Source: a virus. From it: a DNA stretch of 46,922 bases. The translations under genes and the position numbers were made by a program. The DNA is taken from positions 1 to 46,922 of the IMG/VR virus record IMGVR_UViG_3300045006_000090; one strand, given 5' to 3'. This document shows, one piece after another, positions 39,900 to 46,922 of the stretch; the first letter of the stretch is position 1; every line of letters starts with the position of its first letter. A model generated the notes under the pieces. That model was not told the DNA's origin, searched no databases, and worked only from the letters and a program-made list of their open reading frames with translations.

Positions 39900-41261
39900 T
39901 TAGGTGCCATCTTTTGAAACATGGAACAACGTGGTACATCGGCAATTCGGATGCAACGGCGGACAGTCAACGCCACTACCGCCCAAGTCATCCGTGAATT
40001 CTTCATCAACCCCGACCGTTTGACCATCCATCCCGCCGCAATAAGGGCAGACCAATTCATCCTCAGATGTCAACCACGTTTTCCGCGCGGTCCCTTGTTC
40101 GGGTGGCAGTATCCCGAGGTCCACAGCGGTTCGCACGGTTTCAAGCCCGGCCTGATTGAAGGCGGCTGTATATTCTGTCCGGGCAATCCGTTCCGCTCTA
40201 CGGCGCAAAAGGTAATTGGAATAACTCCCCGCCTTGCGGTCAATGACCGCCTGTGCTGTGCCGCTCGACGCAAGACCTTCTTGAAGCCGTACCACGGCAA
40301 GGGCTTCCCGGTCGGTTAGACCAATCGCATGGCGGATGTAACGGGCGCTTGCCAGGGGGTTGACCGGATTTTCAACCGTAAAGTGGTACAACATCTGCCC
40401 CAAGGCTTCGCTGTTGACGTTTCCCAGCATCCCGCGCAAGGCTTCGTTGCGCGCGGAAATCCACCGGGACAACCGCCTTGCGGTCTGCTCATAGGATATA
40501 ATGGTCCCGCTACCACTTCCCGCGCCACCACCCAAACCCGCCCCACCACCACCGGCCGTTACATTGGCGACACCATCCGCCGTGATTTTCTGCCCCGCCT
40601 TGCCGACCACCTCTTGCCCGGTCTTTACCCTTGCCGCGATATCATCAAGCACCCGATTGAATTTTTCCATCATTAAAGGCGGCAAGTCCCCGCTGGCAAT
40701 AGCGCGCGCCAATTCATCTTCCGGCACAGACCGTTTCAAGGCACGCCACATGGACAGGATTGCGGCAATCGTCTTCGGTTCCTGCCCTGTCAGGGCAGAC
40801 CGCAAAGCCACTTCTACAAGCCGGTTTGTTACCAGTTGTCCAACCGACCCCTGCATTTCCCCATCGGTCGGTTTGCGCTTCAACGCAATTTCAATGGTCC
40901 CGCCGCGTATTCCCCCCAACCATGCGCGGCAATTTGTAACATCCTTGCCCATTTCCCGGTTTACCACGCCCCAAGCCGCCTGAAAGGCAAGCTGTTCCCG
41001 CTGTTCCTTGGGCATCCCCTGATTGTTTTCCCAGGTAGCATTAAATACGGCCATCCACAGCCGTTGCAATCGCTCAGGCAAACGCCGCACGGAAGCGGGC
41101 AATTCGTCAAGATGCGTGTATGGTTTCTCCCAACCCGGCCCGGTCTTGAATTCTTCCCCCGGCGGATAGGTCGTCATCTTGACAATTGAAAACATGGCAT
41201 CCGGGACAGGATGCGGGCTTGCCTTCTCCCCGCCTTCCTTACAGATTATCCGCCCCTTCAT
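39900..41261 (-). CDS. Mu F-like minor head protein fused to ChaB-like domain
   Basis: The 453-aa protein has an N-terminal ChaB-like region (YTHLDELPASVRRLPERLQRL then AFQAAWGVVNREM, about 45-105). The C-terminal half follows the Mu F/SPP1 gp7 head morphogenesis pattern and ends with CPYCGGMDGQTV and PPLHPNCRC, the conserved Cys/His cluster. A Gly-rich linker (GGGGAGLGGGAGSGSG) separates them. It is a minor internal head protein near the portal. ATG 41261 was used; ATG 41195 is possible. It lies downstream of the portal, as is typical. Confidence 0.85.
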   Translation of the reverse strand: MKGRIICKEGGEKASPHPVPDAMFSIVKMTTYPPGEEFKTGPGWEKPYTHLDELPASVRRLPERLQRLWMAVFNATWENNQGMPKEQREQLAFQAAWGVVNREMGKDVTNCRAWLGGIRGGTIEIALKRKPTDGEMQGSVGQLVTNRLVEVALRSALTGQEPKTIAAILSMWRALKRSVPEDELARAIASGDLPPLMMEKFNRVLDDIAARVKTGQEVVGKAGQKITADGVANVTAGGGGAGLGGGAGSGSGTIISYEQTARRLSRWISARNEALRGMLGNVNSEALGQMLYHFTVENPVNPLASARYIRHAIGLTDREALAVVRLQEGLASSGTAQAVIDRKAGSYSNYLLRRRAERIARTEYTAAFNQAGLETVRTAVDLGILPPEQGTARKTWLTSEDELVCPYCGGMDGQTVGVDEEFTDDLGGSGVDCPPLHPNCRCTTLFHVSKDGT

Positions 41262-41270
41262 CGGTGGTGC

Positions 41271-42701
41271 CTACATTCGCGGGACACGCCCGCCGCGTCC
41301 CCGGCGCTGCCTCGACTTCGGCACCCCGCCTGCCCCCGTCCCGGACACCGGGGGGTTGCCGTCAACCGTGTTTCCGGGCACTCCCCCGGTCGGGGTCCCA
41401 GGGGAAGGGGCACCACCCGAAACGACAGACTCGGTATTGCCGCCCATTTCAAGCGCCACTTCCACCGGCATCAACGAAGGGTTGACCCATCCCGTATCCC
41501 CACCGGGCACATCGGGCACCCCCAGGAACAAGGCGCGGGAAGCCACATTGAAAGGCACGCCCATGTCATAGAGGGTCTTTGCCGTTGAAACCCTTCCTTG
41601 GGTAAAGTAGGAAAGCGCCTGAATTCCCGAGGTCTGATAGTCAACTACCAAGTCTTCCCCGAATTCCGACGCAAGCGATGTGGTCAAGGCATCGGCAATC
41701 AAGTCCGCAAGGGGAAGAATGGTATTAAGCCAGAAAAAGGCGTGCGCCTGTTCCATGTTGTTATAGGTGGATTGGTCCATGATGCCGACCACCTGGGGAG
41801 GCGTGCCGAAAATGGCACAAATCTCTTCGCGCGTCATGCGCCGACCTTGAATGAAATCCATGTCAATGGGTGAAATCGTGGTGGGGGTGTAGGTGACATC
41901 ATCCCCGATGATAAACGGCTTGCGCGCGTAATCCGCCCCCTGATGTTGTGCTGCCATCAACTCATTTGCCCGCGTCCATTGGTCATCATCAAGGGTGTGT
42001 TTGAAACTGAGAATGCCGTCCGACACAGCGCGGTTGTCCAAGGCGTTTTTGTTCCAGGTGACGGCTGAGATTTCCGTTTCAATTGTCAATCTTGCCGCAC
42101 GCATCGGGGAGAGACCCCAATACAGGTTGGACGGGTCCGCATGGCGAACATGAATAATATCTTCGGCCGGAAATTCCTTGTACTTTGACGCGGACTGATA
42201 TTGTGGCAACACCCGATAAACACTTATGAATTTTTCATCATCGGCAATCGGCGTGATGGTGTCCGGGTTGATTGGCCACAGCATCCCCACGGCTTTCTTG
42301 TCCGTTGTGCGGGACTTCAACAAAATGGCATTGCCCGCAAGGTCCAACTGCATGGCAAGCCGTTCCATGATTTCCTGGGAGGAAAGCCAGGGGCAGGGAT
42401 GCTTCAATAGGTAGGTCAACGGATGGTTAGGCAATTCAACCAAGGAATCATCGGGCATTCGTTGATAAGCCATCCACGGAAGAGAGCCGATAGCGCGCGC
42501 CTTGGCTTTGATGCAAGCATAAACCCACGTGCTTGCCGTCATGTCTTCCATGCCGTTGGTGATGCCCCAATCCCCACGATATACACCCGTCAATCCCGAC
42601 CCAACCATGTTGGCCTTGTCGGGCACAAACACATATTTCAACGCCCAAGACCTAAGAAGTTTCATTCCGGCCCGGCGCACCCTGCCCAAGATGGTTGCCA
42701 T
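41271..42701 (-). CDS. Portal protein (HK97 type)
   Basis: The 476-aa protein fits the HK97 portal family: STWVYACIKAKARAIGSLPW near 52-71, GNAILLKSRT near 122-131, AEDIIHVRHADPSNLYWGLSPM near 177-198, EEICAIFGTPPQVVGI and a helical wing. The C-terminal 60 residues are Gly/Pro-rich. It forms the dodecameric DNA channel. ATG 42701 has AAGGAAGG upstream. The gene follows the large terminase as expected. Confidence 0.9.
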   Translation of the reverse strand: MATILGRVRRAGMKLLRSWALKYVFVPDKANMVGSGLTGVYRGDWGITNGMEDMTASTWVYACIKAKARAIGSLPWMAYQRMPDDSLVELPNHPLTYLLKHPCPWLSSQEIMERLAMQLDLAGNAILLKSRTTDKKAVGMLWPINPDTITPIADDEKFISVYRVLPQYQSASKYKEFPAEDIIHVRHADPSNLYWGLSPMRAARLTIETEISAVTWNKNALDNRAVSDGILSFKHTLDDDQWTRANELMAAQHQGADYARKPFIIGDDVTYTPTTISPIDMDFIQGRRMTREEICAIFGTPPQVVGIMDQSTYNNMEQAHAFFWLNTILPLADLIADALTTSLASEFGEDLVVDYQTSGIQALSYFTQGRVSTAKTLYDMGVPFNVASRALFLGVPDVPGGDTGWVNPSLMPVEVALEMGGNTESVVSGGAPSPGTPTGGVPGNTVDGNPPVSGTGAGGVPKSRQRRGRGGRVPRM

Positions 42702-42786
42702 GTCGCAAGCCTTCCTTGATTGTGGGGCGAAAACCCCGACAACCGATGAAACCATGCAACCCCGCAAACTGTCAACATTTTGGACA

Positions 42787-44469
42787 TTACCAACGGCGCG
42801 GCGGGGGTGTCCCCCTCTTCCCACCCGTCGCAGGTGCCCTGGGATTTGGCACCGTCAACACTCCCCCAGGTAATGCCCCAACCGGGTTGCGCGCGCCACC
42901 ATCCACCACCACCACGGGGGGCGTTGCCGCACCACCTGGGGGCACCTCTCCCCCTCCCCCTGCATTCGCGGCATCAATCGCCCGTTGCCGTTCCTTCATG
43001 TAGTCGCCAAGCCGCCCCAGGTGCAACACGGATGGCCTTCCCGCGTTGGCATCAAACCATCGGAGAATCTGAGAGAAGGCGTCAACCCTATCCTTGGCTT
43101 CCTTGAATGGGAAGCCGCAAACTTCATCCAACCAATCCTTGACCCACGGGCACAGCGTTTCGGATGGCAGGATGACTTCGCCAGCTTCAACCCCAGGTGT
43201 TGCCGCGCGGGCGCGGGTGTACTTATCATTTCTTCCAGGGTCAACCGGCACCACTTCAACGCGGCATGACTTCAAGGTCTGCTCTAGCATATCAATGACA
43301 TCGGGACCACTGGCCTTGTTTTCAATCAAAACTTTCCTGATACTTGGCCACCGTTCGCACATTTCCAGGGTGGCGCGCAACATTTCCGTGAAAGTCATCT
43401 TGCGGCGGATTTCGTCAAGCAACCACTTCTCACGCCCGCGCCGCGCCCATACCTGCCCGGCGCACCATGATGAATGCGCCGTCTTGGACCCGTGGGAGAA
43501 GTCCCAGGTGCCGACCACTTCGGCCATTTCCGACAAGTCCGGGCGAACGTCGTAAAATCTGGAAAACCATATTCGGCGGAAAACGCCAAGGGTCCCCGAT
43601 TGTGGCCGCTGTTGGTACATCGTTTCAAAGACGCCAGTTCCCACCCCGCCATCGGGATTTTTCAGGGCATAGATTTCTTCGCGGCTGTGCAATTCCGGGC
43701 ACAGCACCTCCTCCTTGACCCTGCCCATCGGGTCCGGGGTGTCTTCATCCCATATCGCGGGGATGATGATATGTTCCCAATTTTCAGCCGCCTTCTCTTT
43801 AAGCAACCATCCGGTCAAGTCGTTTTCCGCCCATCGTGTCATTACCACCACAACGGATGCCCTAAGCTGCAAGCGGGGAACTAGCACTCGATTCCACCAT
43901 TCCCGCAATGCTGTTTGGTACGCCTCACTTTGGACATCCTCCCAACCTTTGTGCGGGTCGTCTATGATCGCAAGGTCGGCCGGTCGGCCAGTCACGGCAC
44001 CACCAACCCCGGCGGCTGCAAAGCTTCCGGCCCGAAATGTTGGTCCGCCCGGATGCACCACATCCCAATCATCCGCCCGGTCTTTGCCCTTGGACAGATG
44101 GAAACCCGCGACATCCGCACCGGCAAGCCGCACCTGCTCTCTTAACTTGTAGGTGTTCCGCGAAGCAATGGTTTCCTGATATCCGCAAATCAAGACCCGC
44201 TTGGATGGGTCCATTGACAGAAACCATCCGGGAAGGTACATGCCCAGCAATTCGGTCTTGCCGTGCTGGGGCGGCATGTTGACGATGATTCGCGCGCCAC
44301 CCTTGGCGATTGACGTTTGAATACGGTTCGCCAAATAGCGAAGATGGCGGTATCCCTTCCAGGTGCCCAGGGATAACCGCGAAGCATAAGCCGCAAGGTT
44401 GATGCGCCATGCGTCCGGGTCAATGATGGTTGGGTCAATCCCCATCCGTGGTGCATCTTCCGGCATCAT
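42787..44469 (-). CDS. Terminase large subunit
   Basis: The 560-aa protein is the packaging motor: Walker A-like MPPQHGKTE at 65-73, Walker B LAIIDDP at 166-172, a TRWAENDLTG coupling-type stretch near 211-220, and the nuclease core with Asp323 in TWDFSHGSKT. Further acidic residues of the RNase H fold appear near IENKASGPDVID. The last 60 residues are Gly/Pro-rich and unassigned. ATG 44469 overlaps the stop of the small Cys-rich gene (ATGA). Confidence 0.9.
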   Translation of the reverse strand: MMPEDAPRMGIDPTIIDPDAWRINLAAYASRLSLGTWKGYRHLRYLANRIQTSIAKGGARIIVNMPPQHGKTELLGMYLPGWFLSMDPSKRVLICGYQETIASRNTYKLREQVRLAGADVAGFHLSKGKDRADDWDVVHPGGPTFRAGSFAAAGVGGAVTGRPADLAIIDDPHKGWEDVQSEAYQTALREWWNRVLVPRLQLRASVVVVMTRWAENDLTGWLLKEKAAENWEHIIIPAIWDEDTPDPMGRVKEEVLCPELHSREEIYALKNPDGGVGTGVFETMYQQRPQSGTLGVFRRIWFSRFYDVRPDLSEMAEVVGTWDFSHGSKTAHSSWCAGQVWARRGREKWLLDEIRRKMTFTEMLRATLEMCERWPSIRKVLIENKASGPDVIDMLEQTLKSCRVEVVPVDPGRNDKYTRARAATPGVEAGEVILPSETLCPWVKDWLDEVCGFPFKEAKDRVDAFSQILRWFDANAGRPSVLHLGRLGDYMKERQRAIDAANAGGGGEVPPGGAATPPVVVVDGGARNPVGALPGGVLTVPNPRAPATGGKRGTPPPRRW

Positions 44470-44756
44470 TTCCCGCCATCCGGCTTCTTATGTTTTCCGC
44501 TGTAACCTTCAATCTCAATCTCTAGGGTCTTTCCGCTTCCGGTAAGCATACATCTCACCATGACGGCAACCCCGCCCTTCGTGTTTCCCCCACCATCCCC
44601 GGCGCAATATAACGCCCGAACAAGACATGGGACAGGCTTTCTCACTCCGCATGGGGCGAGAAAATGCGGATACGCATGGGCACAACGCGCCCGAGTGTCA
44701 CACCCAAATTGCTTGGCATGATCGCATTGCTTCTCTTGCAGGATGATTGTCGGCAT
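44466..44756 (-). CDS. Small Cys-rich protein between terminase genes
   Basis: The 96-aa protein has Cys at about residues 11, 19, 25, 36, 44 and 51, spaced C-x7-C-x5-C-x10-C-x7-C-x6-C, in a sequence of otherwise modest complexity (QCDHAKQFGCDTRARCAHA). The pattern suggests metal or iron-sulphur binding, or disulphides. The C-terminal 30 residues are beta-like and basic. ATG 44756 follows AGGGGTGG and it is coupled to the large terminase (ATGA). Function unknown; location suggests a link to packaging. Confidence 0.6.
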   Translation of the reverse strand: MPTIILQEKQCDHAKQFGCDTRARCAHAYPHFLAPCGVRKPVPCLVRALYCAGDGGGNTKGGVAVMVRCMLTGSGKTLEIEIEGYSGKHKKPDGGK

Positions 44757-44765
44757 TTTCCACCC

Positions 44766-45662
44766 CTACTTATCCGACTTCTCTCCCAAGGATTCCCATG
44801 ACAGGCAGCAAAAGCCTTCGGCATTTTCAGTTGTCACGATATTTACCCCCAGCTTGCCCCCCTTGGCATGGGGGCATTCCGGCTTTTCCAGATGGATGCA
44901 CCCTAGGCAGGTGCGCTTGACCGGCGTGTCCCCGCAAAACGGCGGGGAAGCCTTGACTTCATCCTTCCCGACTTGTACATCAACCGCGATTTCCGCCGCA
45001 AATGCCGGGCACGCGGAATGCTTTGGCGGGGTTTCCCGTTCGGATTTGGTCAACCACTTGCAAGTCCGATGGGACCGGCAATAGTGACAAGACCGCCCGG
45101 AAGCCGCCCCTTTGAATTCCGGCGGCATTTCAGCATTTCCGCCACTAGCACGCGGGAATTCAGCGTCAAAAATCGCATCCCGAGTGCCATCCGTGCGCGG
45201 CTTGAAAGCCCCGCAATCAATCCGCCGGAAAGCCTCCTCCCCACGATGGCCAGGGGGAAGCATGGCGCACATATCGCGGCTTTCGCAGTTATAACAGGAT
45301 TTAAGCTGTGCGTTTTTCCCGTTTGAAACGGCAAATGCCTCCAATTCCACCATCCGTTCCCAGGTTTTCCGCGCGGCGCTATGCTTGCTCAACTCTTCCA
45401 GGTTGAAGCCGTCGCACGCCGGGCAAAGCACAATGGCCTTGACCGTGACATCGGAAAGGACGGCCTGCCTCCCCTTCCCCTCGATTTCCTGAAATACCCC
45501 GCCACTTTCCCCGAGCGCATGGACTTCCAGGAACAACCACCCCCTGTTGACCAACACCTGTGCGGCCGTGTCTTCGGCACCATAGGGGGAACGGGCCGAC
45601 TCCTCCTTGCCGCACTTGTCACACTTGGCCGTCAAGACCATTTCAGTTTTACCCCTGCCCAT
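44766..45662 (-). CDS. Multi-Cys-cluster protein
   Basis: The 298-aa protein begins with a zinc-ribbon pair (C14-x2-C17 and C80-x2-C83). It then has three similar modules: C123-x2-C126-x5-C132-x17-C150, C192-x2-C195-x5-C201-x16-C218, and C252-x2-C255-x7-C263-x21-C285. Such repeated four-Cys units could each hold a zinc ion or iron-sulphur cluster. No catalytic motif is visible. It lies in the packaging operon. ATG 45662 has GGAAGGGG upstream. Function not recognised. Confidence 0.7.
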   Translation of the reverse strand: MGRGKTEMVLTAKCDKCGKEESARSPYGAEDTAAQVLVNRGWLFLEVHALGESGGVFQEIEGKGRQAVLSDVTVKAIVLCPACDGFNLEELSKHSAARKTWERMVELEAFAVSNGKNAQLKSCYNCESRDMCAMLPPGHRGEEAFRRIDCGAFKPRTDGTRDAIFDAEFPRASGGNAEMPPEFKGAASGRSCHYCRSHRTCKWLTKSERETPPKHSACPAFAAEIAVDVQVGKDEVKASPPFCGDTPVKRTCLGCIHLEKPECPHAKGGKLGVNIVTTENAEGFCCLSWESLGEKSDK

Positions 45663-45701
45663 TTTGTGCCCCTTCCTTTTTATCTGTCACGGTCTGCAAC
45701 A

Positions 45702-46022
45702 CTAGACTTCATGGCCTCCCCTTGGCGCACCAATAACCGGGTCCATTCTCACCACAAACACACCCCGTCGGTCCCCAATCCAATCCCCCGGCGCGGCGGT
45801 TGGCTTCATGCTGGCATTGACGGGATTAGGTTTACCAGCGGTGGGACTCTTGGGGTGTCCGTGGTCAAGTTGATGGTCAAGACTCGCGGATGTCTCAGCA
45901 TCGGATGGGACTAACAGCGGTTGCGACAAGGTGCGACTACCCTTGCCCTTGCCGCATTCCAAAAGCGGAGATTGCGGACCAACCCCCGCGCCGGGTTTAC
46001 CTGTGGCCTTCCTGCCCTTCAT
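45702..46022 (-). CDS. Hypothetical protein, 106 aa
   Basis: Unrecognised. It is basic and rich in Pro, Gly and Ser, with a helix-breaking composition (GKATGKPGAGVGPQ, TAGKPNPVNASMKP), so it is probably unstructured. The ATG overlaps the previous stop (ATGA), with GGGGATG upstream, which supports translation. It lies between the membrane-linked small protein and the multi-Cys protein in the packaging operon. Confidence 0.5.
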   Translation of the reverse strand: MKGRKATGKPGAGVGPQSPLLECGKGKGSRTLSQPLLVPSDAETSASLDHQLDHGHPKSPTAGKPNPVNASMKPTAAPGDWIGDRRGVFVVRMDPVIGAPRGGHEV

Positions 46023-46312
46023 TCAACATCCCCTTCCCCGTCGTTTTGACTGTAAAACGCACGGTCAACGGCAAGCGCCATAACAACGAAAGCCATCATT
46101 GAAACATCATACAGACATCGTTTTCTGCAATTTACCGAGACATGGGCGATGTAGGAAGACAGGGCGCGCAGCTTCCCCATAGTGCAAACGATCTTGCCAC
46201 GAATGAACCCCATAATTTCAACAGCAAATCTCGCGGCCTCTTCATCGGTAAAGCTGAACAGTTCCCCGCCAATCATCACGTAAAACAGGGATGACATCTT
46301 TTCCGCTGTCAT
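46019..46312 (-). CDS. Hypothetical protein with C-terminal hydrophobic segment
   Basis: The 97-aa protein is coupled to the small terminase: ATG 46312 overlaps its TGA. ATG 46297 has a GGAAAAG site and is the alternative start. The first half contains FSFTDEEAARFAVEIMGFIRGK, the second an MMAFVVMALAVDRAFY hydrophobic stretch near 73-88. No family recognised; position in the packaging operon between the terminase genes. Confidence 0.55.
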   Translation of the reverse strand: MTAEKMSSLFYVMIGGELFSFTDEEAARFAVEIMGFIRGKIVCTMGKLRALSSYIAHVSVNCRKRCLYDVSMMAFVVMALAVDRAFYSQNDGEGDVE

Positions 46313-46922
46313 TCCTTTGCCCCTTCCCCGTCTTTAGCTTTGACTAAACTTCCCTCTTCCCCATCCCCCTTCCCCTCCCCGCTTTGTGGCACCTCTTCCG
46401 ACTCCCCCGCCACCACTACCCCAGCCGGGTCCGGTGCCGCAATCATGGACAGCACATCCGCAATCCGTGGGTCGGCCGCAAGCCTGCCCAGCCGCACCCG
46501 CCAGTCAAGCTGAATGGGTCCACCATCCGGCCCGGTGTGCTGTGCGTTGATGACGACAGGTTGATAAAGCCCGAGCACCTTGGCGCGGTGTTCCAGGGCT
46601 TTGAGATAGGCACCCGCCGCATCAATCCTATCCGAAGTCTTAACCCCATTGTCTAGCACTTCGCCAAGACGGCGCAAAACCCCTTGGGTCTGCTCTACAT
46701 CCAACTTCCGTGCCTCCAAAGTGGGAAGCAAGACAAGGGCTTCAAGAGCCCGGCGCAAGGTCGCGGACACCTCGGACTGAGACAAACCCGTTGCTTCGGA
46801 AATTTCAAGGGTGGTCCACCCATTACGCCGCAATTCCAGAACGCGAGCGGTAATGTCCAAAAGCCGTTGGTCTTCCCCTGGGGCTGCCAGGGGGACCACC
46901 CCGACCACCTTCTGCCCGTCCT
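46309..46922 (-). CDS. Terminase small subunit, C-terminal part (continues from 337)
   Basis: This is the main body of the small terminase whose N-terminal 60 residues are encoded at 337-161. An HTH (GWTTLEISEATGLSQSEVSATLRRAL) recognises DNA. A helical region (LEARKLDVEQTQGVLRRLGEVLDNGVKTSDRIDAAGAYLKALEHR) forms the oligomer core. The last 60 residues are acidic and Gly-rich. The full protein is about 258 aa. The stop overlaps the next ATG (ATGA). Small terminases vary, so the call rests on HTH, size and the large terminase in the same operon. Confidence 0.8.
   Translation of the reverse strand, partial: DGQKVVGVVPLAAPGEDQRLLDITARVLELRRNGWTTLEISEATGLSQSEVSATLRRALEALVLLPTLEARKLDVEQTQGVLRRLGEVLDNGVKTSDRIDAAGAYLKALEHRAKVLGLYQPVVINAQHTGPDGGPIQLDWRVRLGRLAADPRIADVLSMIAAPDPAGVVVAGESEEVPQSGEGKGDGEEGSLVKAKDGEGAKE
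46749..46922. repeat. Right copy of 174-bp terminal overlap
   Basis: This copy matches 1-174 with one synonymous difference (c at 46876 versus a at 128). Unit length between copies is 46,748 bp. Confidence 0.95.

Overview
The window is a nearly complete, probably circular genome of a tailed phage with a contractile tail (myovirus type). Bases 1-174 recur at 46749-46922 with one synonymous mismatch, and the small-terminase gene reads continuously across that junction, so the unit length is about 46,748 bp. The host is probably Gram-negative. This is inferred from spanin-like proteins, an RlpA domain and a muramoyl-amidase; nothing in the sequence names the host. The DNA is GC-rich. I see no tRNA or rRNA genes, CRISPR arrays, insertion sequences, integrase or CI-type repressor.

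Almost every gene is on the minus strand, so transcription runs right to left and gene order is best read from high to low coordinates. (1) Packaging and head, 337 through the junction to 36957: small terminase, Cys-rich proteins, large terminase, HK97-type portal, ChaB/Mu-F-type head protein, prohead protease, major capsid protein with an inserted beta domain, then a strong terminator. (2) Accessory cassette, 36956-32607: two SAM methyltransferases, a GT2 and a GT4 glycosyltransferase and a coiled-coil protein, lying between capsid and neck genes. (3) Neck and tail, 32571-18740: adaptor, neck proteins, tail terminator, sheath, tube, a tail-assembly chaperone with a predicted -1 frameshift extension, tape measure, Dit-like protein, plug, hub, spike, amidase, gp25-like, gpJ-like, DUF2612-like, tail fibre and a membrane protein. 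(4) One rightward gene of unknown function (18081-18743), divergent from a small HTH gene. (5) Replication and recombination operon, 17855-8872: HTH protein, Fe-S RecB/Cas4-like nuclease, Sak4-like ATPase, SSB-like protein with an SSB-type acidic tail, ERCC4 nuclease, RecD2-like helicase and a TOTE-type primase/helicase. No DNA polymerase gene was found, so host polymerase is presumably used. (6) Lysis operon, 8790-5546: winged-helix/membrane/RlpA fusion, small proteins, holin candidate and two overlapping spanin-like genes, closed by a terminator. (7) Accessory operon, 5376-1580: DNA cytosine methyltransferase-like protein, small unknowns and a two-HTH protein, closed by a terminator. (8) A 750-bp AT-rich non-coding region at 782-1531 with six 12-mers arranged as a nested dyad, the best candidate for a replication origin or control locus.

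Genes are tightly packed with many ATGA, GTGA or TAATG overlaps, which points to translational coupling. Nine of the longer leftward gaps contain TTGACA on the minus strand, and five of these share TTGACAAWGWMAA, suggesting a common promoter or operator. The least ordinary parts are the symmetric repeat locus, the glycosyl/methyl cassette inside the virion operon, the membrane winged-helix-RlpA fusion, the dual-coded spanin region and the TOTE primase operon.
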